DNA of 11,928 nucleotides from Cyanothece sp. UBA12306 (lineage in GTDB: Bacteria; Cyanobacteriota; Cyanobacteriia; Cyanobacteriales; Microcystaceae): positions 2,150-14,077 of the forward strand of contig DLXW01000281.1 of NCBI GenBank assembly GCA_003448685.1, given 5' to 3'. Shown here piece by piece: positions 7,071-11,928 of the stretch. The notes under the pieces were generated by a model. The model was not told the DNA's origin and ran no database searches. It saw only the letters and a program-made list of their open reading frames with translations. Position 1 is the first letter of the stretch. Every line of letters starts with the position of its first letter. A program made the position numbers and the translations under genes.

Positions 7071-7946
7071 CTAATCATCCTCCAAAATCTCATGAGAATT
7101 TAACCAATTGATCAAATCAGATTGAGTTTTAAAATCTAATAAAGCTTCCCCTAAACTTTCTAATTGTTCAACGGACAATTCCCGAATTTTCTCCTCAAAC
7201 TCCGTTGTAATTTCCCCAATTTGTCGCTGAAGCAAACGGATCACTAACTTTACCTCTCCTTGTTGTACTCCTTGTTGTATTCCTTTAGCTGTACCTATTT
7301 GTATACCTTTAGCTTCTCCGATCGCCTCTATTTCTTGATAAATGGCTGATTCTTTCATAATTTCATCCCTCAATAACCTTTTAATTACTATTTTATCTAA
7401 AATTAAACTCGCCAGTATAGCTGTCGTCGCAGTTACATTACTTTTCTGTACTCTATCACTAATTCCTTCAATTCTCCTAGCGACTTGTTGCAGAACATTA
7501 ACCGGATTTTCTGTTTGAGATAAAACAGCAAATGGAAGTAACCCAAATGACGTTAATAACTGTTCTGTAGGAATTTCCCAAAGTCGAATAACATTATATT
7601 GATGCTGTAATTCCGGTAAAATAAACCGATTAATTTTAGCTAAGGCTGAATTGTTTTTTTTGAGATAAATTACCACTTGATAAACGGATTTACTAGAAAA
7701 ACGACGATAAATTCTTAATCGATAATCCGCCATTCTAAATGGTACATCTTGTTGCGGTACCGTTTGAAATTCAATATGTAAAATAAGATCCTCTGACTGA
7801 AGAAAAATAAGACTATCAACCCTCATCGGATCAACTTGTAATTCAGTTGGTTCTAGGATAGTTAATTCTATCGGTTTTCCTAATAACCATTGCGCCAAAT
7901 CTCTAGAATAGGTTTCAGCAATAAATTTACAAATATTATCATACAT
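7071..7946 (-). CDS. Rpn/PD-(D/E)XK nuclease family protein with DUF4351-like C-terminus
   Basis: 291 residues. The N-terminal half matches the Rpn family (recombination-promoting nuclease / putative transposase, PD-(D/E)XK fold). Visible core residues are Asp44 in RVDSLIFL and Glu59/Gln61 in ILHIEFQT, with E-x-Q in place of the classical E-x-K, as I recall for this family. RMADYRLRIYRRF and VYQVVIYL follow. Residues ~210-228 form a Gly/Gln/Ala linker (GIQIGTAKGIQQGVQQGE). The C-terminus (~229-285) resembles DUF4351, with RLLQRQIGEITTEFEEKIRELSVEQLESLGEALLDF and a final W. Length is normal, with no frameshift. The predicted role is DNA cleavage linked to recombination or mobility; the DNA target is unknown. 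The stop lies five bases before the start of the TPR-CHAT N-terminal fragment, so they probably share a transcript. No good ribosome binding site is seen. Confidence 0.85.
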   Translation of the reverse strand: MYDNICKFIAETYSRDLAQWLLGKPIELTILEPTELQVDPMRVDSLIFLQSEDLILHIEFQTVPQQDVPFRMADYRLRIYRRFSSKSVYQVVIYLKKNNSALAKINRFILPELQHQYNVIRLWEIPTEQLLTSFGLLPFAVLSQTENPVNVLQQVARRIEGISDRVQKSNVTATTAILASLILDKIVIKRLLRDEIMKESAIYQEIEAIGEAKGIQIGTAKGIQQGVQQGEVKLVIRLLQRQIGEITTEFEEKIRELSVEQLESLGEALLDFKTQSDLINWLNSHEILEDD

Positions 7947-8101
7947 AATTGATGTAGTATTTATTAATCAGCCAATTAATACTTAAGTTTGATCACAAAA
8001 AAATTAAGATAATAAGAAAGTAGTTATTCTTGAAAATTCACTAAGAGTATATCAAGATGTTATCAACCGATATTCAACAAGAGAAATGACTAAAAAAATG
8101 G

Positions 8102-8548
8102 TTAATCTTCAAACTGTTTTTGAGTCACTTCATGACGATAACGAAACATTTCTTGTAAACGAGAATCGACCCACCAACCGATTAAAAATTCAATAATTAC
8201 TCCCCCAGGAATTTCATAATTTATCTCATCAATTAACCGAGTTTTACCATTTTCAGCTTCAAAATAATGACGATGTTCCCAAGATTTCATCGGACCAATT
8301 TCTTGGCGATCAACAAATAGATAAGGTTCCTCACATTCCGTATGATAAGCTACCCAACGAATGGGAATAAAACCTAACCACAAACGAAACTCAGAAATTG
8401 CCCCAATACCCAATCCTCCGTCACGACGAATAACTTCTACAGGTTGCCAAGGGGGGGTCAATAATTGTAAAATATCAGGACGTTTGTAGAACTGCCAAAC
8501 CTGATCAACAGGAGCATTAATTAAGGTTGAACGTTGGAATTTAAGCAT
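8102..8548 (-). CDS. SRPBCC (START/polyketide-cyclase-like) family protein
   Basis: 148 residues, usual length for a single SRPBCC ligand-binding domain. Typical elements: an N-terminal strand and helix, STLINAPVDQVWQFYKRPDILQLLTPP (~7-33); a central run of beta strands (GAISEFRLWLGFIPIRWVAYH); GPMKSWEHRHYFEAENGKTRLIDEINYEIPGG (~85-116); and a long amphipathic C-terminal helix (LQEMFRYRHEVTQKQF). Such proteins bind hydrophobic ligands in a deep cavity; the ligand here cannot be told. No signal peptide. It is the last gene of a three-gene operon; its ATG overlaps the stop of the HhH gene as TAATG, implying coupled translation. Family assignment is firm, function open. Confidence 0.85.
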   Translation of the reverse strand: MLKFQRSTLINAPVDQVWQFYKRPDILQLLTPPWQPVEVIRRDGGLGIGAISEFRLWLGFIPIRWVAYHTECEEPYLFVDRQEIGPMKSWEHRHYFEAENGKTRLIDEINYEIPGGVIIEFLIGWWVDSRLQEMFRYRHEVTQKQFED

Positions 8549-9087
8549 TAGAATTGAAGATAGTGCATTAACTCAGAAATAATTGAACCTTTTAACTTTA
8601 ATCTCCTTTGTAAATCGGCCAGATCTTTATAATAACCTTGCTCTTGACGATTCCTAACTATCTGTTGTACAAGAGATAAATTAATACTAGGAATTTCTTG
8701 TAACTCTTCTACTGTAGCGCTATTAACATTAATCTGTTGAGGAGTTAACAAACTTTCAGGATCATTGTAAGAAAATATTAAAATTGAAGCAAAAGGTTTG
8801 AGACGTTGTACCGGAATACTCAAAGCAACCGCTACATCTTCTATACACAACAATTCTACACCTATTTTGATTAATTCTACTAAATTTCTAGCTTGGTGAA
8901 TCGAAATTCCTGGTAACCTTAACCAATCATCTACTGTTGCTTGATTCACCTCAATTTTAATTCCTAATTCTACCGCTATCTTTACCTCTTCTACCGAACG
9001 AAAACGATAATAAGGATCATTAACAATACGCTTACTAATAGCTTGTCGACGGGGATTAAGTTTTTTTGTCCAAGCAGAAAGGGCCAT
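8548..9087 (-). CDS. double helix-hairpin-helix (ComEA-like) protein
   Basis: 179 residues with two helix-hairpin-helix modules. The first is at ~45-75: IEVNQATVDDWLRLPGISIHQARNLVEL, with the canonical LPGI hairpin. The second is at ~119-165: INVNSATVEELQEIPSINLSLVQQIV…YYKDLADLQRRL, where the hairpin glycine is replaced by Ser (IPSI). HhH motifs of the ComEA type bind the DNA backbone. Unlike ComEA, there is no signal peptide or membrane anchor, so a cytoplasmic role is expected. The altered second hairpin may weaken DNA contact or serve protein interaction. It is preceded by the TM2-SHOCT gene (18-base gap) and coupled to the SRPBCC gene by a 1-base TAATG overlap. No Shine-Dalgarno sequence is visible. 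ComEA-like fold is confident; a direct role in competence is not supported by the neighbours. Confidence 0.85.
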   Translation of the reverse strand: MALSAWTKKLNPRRQAISKRIVNDPYYRFRSVEEVKIAVELGIKIEVNQATVDDWLRLPGISIHQARNLVELIKIGVELLCIEDVAVALSIPVQRLKPFASILIFSYNDPESLLTPQQINVNSATVEELQEIPSINLSLVQQIVRNRQEQGYYKDLADLQRRLKLKGSIISELMHYLQF

Positions 9088-9105
9088 AAAAATTATAATT
9101 ATTAA

Positions 9106-9525
9106 TTAAACAATGCGATCGAGTAATTGGCGACGTTTTTGTTCAAATTCGTATTCGGAAACTAACCCATCTTCACGCAGTTGATCCAATTCTCTCAAAT
9201 TTTCGGCGATCGCCCCAACACAAACAGATTCAGTTAGAGTAGGATTAAGATGACTCACTTGGGTATTCACAGTTGATGAACCATTAAATTGACCATTAAA
9301 TTGGTCTTCCCCTTGAACAAAATACCAAACCAGATCAATAGCGCAAGCAATGCGAGGTATAGGGGTATTCCAAAGCAGAAAATAGATAACGCCCCAAATT
9401 GGTTGTCCGACGTAAAATTTATGAAGTCCGGCGATCGGCCAAGGAACAAGAGTGGCCAACAAGGACAAAAAAATCGTTATTTTACGGCTTTTAGGCTGAT
9501 TTAGTAGCTTTTCCAACGGTTGCAT
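9106..9525 (-). CDS. TM2 domain protein with C-terminal SHOCT domain
   Basis: 139 residues. After a short basic N-terminus, residues ~16-69 form a TM2 domain: the first helix ITIFLSLLATLVPWPIAGLH, the signature GLHKFYVGQ (33-41) between the helices, a second hydrophobic segment IWGVIYFLLW, and the DLVWYF end (64-69). A polar Asn/Gln/Ser linker follows. Residues ~110-138 (LRELDQLREDGLVSEYEFEQKRRQLLDRI) form a SHOCT domain, a short helical oligomerisation module often placed at protein ends. It is likely an inner-membrane protein with its SHOCT part in the cytoplasm. It is the first gene of the TM2-SHOCT / HhH / SRPBCC operon. The molecular role of TM2-SHOCT proteins is unknown. Confidence 0.85.
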   Translation of the reverse strand: MQPLEKLLNQPKSRKITIFLSLLATLVPWPIAGLHKFYVGQPIWGVIYFLLWNTPIPRIACAIDLVWYFVQGEDQFNGQFNGSSTVNTQVSHLNPTLTESVCVGAIAENLRELDQLREDGLVSEYEFEQKRRQLLDRIV

Positions 9526-9635
9526 CTAATTTTAAATCGAGATAGTAACAGTTAGGCTATCAATTCACTGTACCTTCTTTGACTCGGTTAGGTCTAGGGT
9601 GTTCCAAGTTATTTGATCTTCAAAAATTTTAATGA

Positions 9636-9649
9636 TACGGAAAACCGTA
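9636..9649 (+). other. small hairpin upstream of the DUF1825 gene
   Basis: TACGG, loop AAAA, CCGTA: a perfect 5-bp stem with a four-base loop in the 219-bp divergent intergenic region. It could be a structured leader or operator half-sites; no more can be said. Confidence 0.25.
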
Positions 9650-9661
9650 GTTCGCAGGATT

Positions 9662-9709
9662 TTTAATGTCATTTACAATATAGTTATAGTCTGCACCTTA
9701 AAAGTGCAG
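9662..9709 (+). promoter_or_regulatory. candidate promoter and inverted repeat before the DUF1825 gene
   Basis: TATAGT (9685-9690) is a five-of-six match to a -10 box; a 17-base spacer places TTTAAT (9662-9667), a weak -35, upstream. Immediately after the -10 lies the inverted repeat CTGCAC (9691-9696) / GTGCAG (9704-9709) with a 7-base loop. It would overlap the transcription start and could be an operator or leader hairpin. Proposed from base patterns only. Confidence 0.3.
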
Positions 9710-9744
9710 TTATCCAGTGTATTTTAAAATTAAGCGAGATAACT

Positions 9745-10059
9745 ATGGGATTTTTTGATTCTGAAGTCGTCCAACAAGAAGCAAAACAGTTATTTGAAGA
9801 TTACCAATCTTTGATGCAATTAGGTGGTGAATACGGTAAATTTGATCGAGAAGGTAAAAAGATTTTTATTGATCAAATGGAAGCACTTATGGATCGTTAC
9901 AAAATCTTTATGAAACGATTTGAATTGTCAGAAGACTTTATGGCCAAAATGACTGTTGAACAATTGAAAACCCAATTAGGACAATTTGGTATTACTCCTC
10001 AACAAATGTTTGATCAAATGAATATGACTCTAGAAAGAATGAAGTCTGAAATAGAATAG
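9745..10059 (+). CDS. DUF1825 family protein
   Basis: 104 residues, full family length, starting MGFFDSEVVQQEAKQLFEDYQ. It is entirely alpha-helical by composition, rich in Met, Gln, Glu and Phe, with no membrane segment or signal. Landmarks are GGEYGKFDREGKKIFI (~28-43), an amphipathic middle helix (QMEALMDRYKIFMKRFELS) and the C-terminal QLGQFGITPQQMFDQM. DUF1825 is, as I know it, a family of small conserved proteins found throughout cyanobacteria; its function is unknown. It starts a plus-strand run with lhgO about 100 bp downstream, but a hairpin and a -10-like box between them suggest separate transcription. Only a weak GCGAG-like ribosome binding site precedes the ATG. Family assignment is confident. 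Confidence 0.9.
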   Translation: MGFFDSEVVQQEAKQLFEDYQSLMQLGGEYGKFDREGKKIFIDQMEALMDRYKIFMKRFELSEDFMAKMTVEQLKTQLGQFGITPQQMFDQMNMTLERMKSEIE

Positions 10060-10075
10060 AATTTTTACGTTTTAG

Positions 10076-10081
10076 TATAAT
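10076..10081 (+). promoter_or_regulatory. candidate -10 box before lhgO
   Basis: A perfect TATAAT about 76 bases upstream of the oxidase start. No convincing -35 hexamer is seen at 16-18 bases upstream, so either it uses an activator or it is chance in AT-rich DNA. Confidence 0.25.
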
Positions 10082-10095
10082 AAAATCTTTAAAGC

Positions 10096-10117
10096 ATTCC
10101 TCGATACAATGAGGAAT
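10096..10117 (+). terminator. hairpin between the DUF1825 gene and lhgO
   Basis: ATTCCTC (10096-10102) and GAGGAAT (10111-10117) pair as a 7-bp stem around an 8-base loop. The following AGTTTCT is only weakly T-rich. It may terminate the DUF1825 transcript, or fold in the lhgO leader if the TATAAT just upstream is used. Confidence 0.35.
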
Positions 10118-10157
10118 AGTTTCTAATATAAAGTAGACTTTGACCTAAAAAAATCTT

Positions 10158-11342
10158 ATGTATGATTTTGTAATTGTTGGTGGTGGGATAGTTGGACTGT
10201 CTACAGCTATGTTCTTAGGGCAAAGTTATCCAGATGCTTCGATTATTGTTTTAGAAAAAGAGAATTCTGTTGCTTTCCATCAAACGGGACATAATAGCGG
10301 GGTAATTCATTCTGGTATTTACTATAAACCTGGGAGTTTTAAAGCAAAATTTACTCGCGCTGGTAGTCAGTCAATGGTCGAATTTTGCCAAATTAATGAA
10401 ATTCCCCATGAAGTTTGTGGTAAGGTTATCGTAGCAACTAAAGAAAGCGAATTATCAGGCTTAGAGAATCTTTATAAAAGAGGTTTAGAAAATGGTCTAA
10501 AGGTAAAAAAAATTAGTGCAGAAGAAGTTAAAGAAAAAGAACCTTATGTAAGTTGTTTAGCTGGTATTTATGTTCCTAGTTCTGGAATTGTAAATTATAA
10601 AAAAGTTTGTCAAAAATATGCTGAATTAATCCAAAAACAAGGTGGAAAAATTCAACTAAATACAGAGGTAAAGCGTCTTATTAAAACCTCCCAAGAACAA
10701 GTTCTAGAAACTAATCAAGGAACTGTCAAAGCCCATTTTATGATTAATTGTGCTGGATTATATAGCGATCGCGTTGCTCAATTGGGAGGGGTTGAACCCC
10801 AAGCCAAAATAGTCCCCTTTCGCGGCGAATATTACGAGTTAATCCCCGAAAACCGTTATTTGGTTAAAAACCTCATTTACCCAGTTCCTAACCCTGATTT
10901 TCCTTTTTTAGGGGTACATTTTACCCGTATGATTGATGGCAGTATTCATGCGGGACCAAATGCAGTTTTGAGTCTCAAAAGAGAAGGGTATAAAAAGACT
11001 GATTTTGACTTAAAAGATTTTGCTGAAGTTATGACTTATCCAGGATTTTGGAAATTGGTTACTAAACACGCCGATGAGGGAATTAAAGAGATAATTCGTT
11101 CTTTTAGTAAAGCAGCATTTGTTCGTAGTTTACAACAATTAATTCCTGATGTTCAAACCTCTGATCTTATTTCTTGTGAGGCGGGGGTTCGGGCGCAAGC
11201 TTTACGAGCTAACGGTAATTTAGTTGATGATTTTTTAATCATTCATGACCATCAGGCTCTACACGTATGCAATGCCCCTTCTCCGGCTGCTACTGCTTCA
11301 CTAGAAATTGGCAAATATATTGTTTCACAAATTCCAATGTAG
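10158..11342 (+). CDS. lhgO: L-2-hydroxyglutarate oxidase (FAD-dependent)
   Basis: 394 residues, within the usual length of bacterial LhgO proteins. It belongs to the DAO/GlpD-type FAD oxidoreductases. The N-terminal Rossmann motif VGGGIVGLSTA (7-17) and the acidic residue ending the second strand (Glu33 in VLEKE) bind FAD. HQTGHNSGVIHSGIYY (41-56) is the signature expected of the L-2-hydroxyglutarate oxidase/dehydrogenase family. NCAGLYSDRVA (~197-207) is the central FAD-contact region. AGVRAQALR and NAPSPAATASLEIG near the C-terminus close the flavin site. The expected reaction oxidises L-2-hydroxyglutarate, a by-product of promiscuous dehydrogenases, to 2-oxoglutarate, with electrons going to oxygen or the membrane quinone pool; this is a metabolite-repair role. 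A HIP1 site lies at 10765-10772. No Shine-Dalgarno sequence is seen. It is convergent with the pentapeptide gene. Confidence 0.92.
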   Translation: MYDFVIVGGGIVGLSTAMFLGQSYPDASIIVLEKENSVAFHQTGHNSGVIHSGIYYKPGSFKAKFTRAGSQSMVEFCQINEIPHEVCGKVIVATKESELSGLENLYKRGLENGLKVKKISAEEVKEKEPYVSCLAGIYVPSSGIVNYKKVCQKYAELIQKQGGKIQLNTEVKRLIKTSQEQVLETNQGTVKAHFMINCAGLYSDRVAQLGGVEPQAKIVPFRGEYYELIPENRYLVKNLIYPVPNPDFPFLGVHFTRMIDGSIHAGPNAVLSLKREGYKKTDFDLKDFAEVMTYPGFWKLVTKHADEGIKEIIRSFSKAAFVRSLQQLIPDVQTSDLISCEAGVRAQALRANGNLVDDFLIIHDHQALHVCNAPSPAATASLEIGKYIVSQIPM

Positions 11343-11373
11343 TCATTTTCAAATATGCGAGATAAACCCTAGA

Positions 11374-11398
11374 AACTAATTGATATTGATAATTAGTT
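11374..11398. terminator. hairpin between convergent genes
   Basis: AACTAATT (11374-11381) and AATTAGTT (11391-11398) form a perfect 8-bp, AT-rich stem with a 9-base loop. It is followed on the plus strand by GGGCCATTTTTA. Its place between the 3' ends of lhgO and the pentapeptide gene suggests a shared terminator. The stem is weak because it is AT-rich, and the T-run is offset by several bases. Confidence 0.4.
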
Positions 11399-11407
11399 GG
11401 GCCATTT

Positions 11408-11857
11408 TTACTTTGACAACCCGAGCTTTTGACGTAAGTGTTCATCATAGGTTGCCTGTTGCCAGCAATCAGCTAACTGTATTTGTTCTTTCCTCAAATT
11501 AACCGCACCTTTGAAGTTAGTTCCTTTAACATTAGCTTTTTCGAAGTTAGCATCTTGAAGATTAGCTTTATAAAAGTCAGCCCCAAAAAGATTAGCTCCT
11601 CTTAAATCGGTTTTCAACAGATTTGCTTCTCTGAGATCAGCCCTAAAAAGGTTAGCTTTGCTCAAGTTTGCTTTGAAAAGGTTTGCTTTTCTAAGATCAG
11701 TCTTGATCAATTTAGCTTCTCTTAAATCCACATTAATGAGCTTAGTATCTTGTAAATTAGCTCTCATTAAGTCTATCTTGTCACTAGAATTCTGTTTTCT
11801 CCAAATATTCCAAGCTATTCCACCCTGTTTTATTATTTTTAACTGTTCATCATTCAT
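11408..11857 (-). CDS. pentapeptide-repeat protein
   Basis: 149 residues. The N-terminal cap (MNDEQLKIIKQGGIAWNIWRKQN) is the Trp-containing cap seen on many cyanobacterial pentapeptide proteins. Residues ~29-115 are a run of A(D/N)LXX-type pentapeptides (…RANLQDTKL…, DLRKANLFKANLSKANLF…), expected to fold as a right-handed quadrilateral beta-helix. The end (…QIQLADCWQQATYDEHLRQKLGL) is the usual helical C-cap. There is no signal peptide, so it is cytoplasmic. The biochemical role of most such proteins is unknown. Start choice: a TTG at 11869 is possible, but the ATG at 11857 has GAGG six bases upstream and opens directly on the conserved cap, so it is preferred. It is convergent with lhgO. 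Confidence 0.9.
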   Translation of the reverse strand: MNDEQLKIIKQGGIAWNIWRKQNSSDKIDLMRANLQDTKLINVDLREAKLIKTDLRKANLFKANLSKANLFRADLREANLLKTDLRGANLFGADFYKANLQDANFEKANVKGTNFKGAVNLRKEQIQLADCWQQATYDEHLRQKLGLSK

Positions 11858-11928
11858 AGAAAACCTCAATGGAGATTAAAAAATATAGTCTACAAGAGAA
11901 AACATCATTACAATAGTTCATTCAGTCA

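Noticed and set aside
9267..9504. Frames of 60 codons (minus) and 71 codons (plus) at 9267-9449 and 9289-9504
   Set aside because: Both are shadows of the TM2-SHOCT gene, which has clear TM2 and SHOCT signatures.
9632..9727. 31-codon plus-strand frame before the DUF1825 gene
   Set aside because: No ribosome binding site, spans both intergenic hairpins, and no recognisable protein features; more likely leader or promoter DNA.
11658..11879. 73-codon plus-strand frame
   Set aside because: Antisense to the pentapeptide repeats; its regular Leu/Ser pattern merely mirrors the repeat on the other strand.

Overview
The window looks like an AT-rich cyanobacterial chromosome. It carries six copies of the HIP1 octamer GCGATCGC (118-125, 1027-1034, 3298-3305, 5680-5687, 9206-9213, 10765-10772). 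It also holds genes of cyanobacterial type: a DUF1825 protein, a pentapeptide-repeat protein with the cyanobacterial N-terminal cap, and TPR-CHAT family pieces. Palindromes with TTGTAGGG ends are present too. I cannot name the genus from sequence alone.

Layout. (1) 39-3905 (-): a very large polytopic membrane protein, transcribed divergently from (2) 4062-4928 (+), an alpha/beta hydrolase with a complete epoxide-hydrolase-type active site. (3) 4941-7946 (-): an accessory block read right to left. It contains an Rpn/PD-(D/E)XK nuclease with a DUF4351-like tail, a short ORF matching the N-terminal region of TPR-CHAT proteins, a heptanucleotide tandem repeat, a CHAT protease domain with no start codon, a patch of palindromes and short tandem repeats, and then three small genes of 132, 84 and 49 codons. 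The 49-codon gene is an apparently overlooked single-pass membrane protein overlapping its upstream neighbour. (4) 8102-9525 (-): a compact three-gene operon, TM2-SHOCT membrane protein, double helix-hairpin-helix protein and SRPBCC protein, the last two coupled by a TAATG overlap. (5) 9745-11342 (+): a DUF1825 protein followed by an FAD-dependent L-2-hydroxyglutarate oxidase (lhgO type). (6) 11408-11857 (-): the pentapeptide-repeat protein, convergent with lhgO across a hairpin.

The most interesting region is 5990-7065. A TPR-CHAT protease gene seems to have lost its central TPR part, with five copies of ACTTCTG (GAAGTCA on the coding strand) at the junction. The N-terminal and CHAT parts are now out of frame by one base. 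Gaining one heptamer (or losing two) would join them into a single reading frame of about 360 codons, and the heptamer tract is stop-free in all three coding-strand frames. This is either a dead remnant or a possible phase-variable switch of a caspase-like protease. The sequence alone cannot decide between these. The rest of the window looks like ordinary conserved cyanobacterial housekeeping or unknown-function genes. No tRNA, rRNA, CRISPR array or intact insertion sequence was seen.
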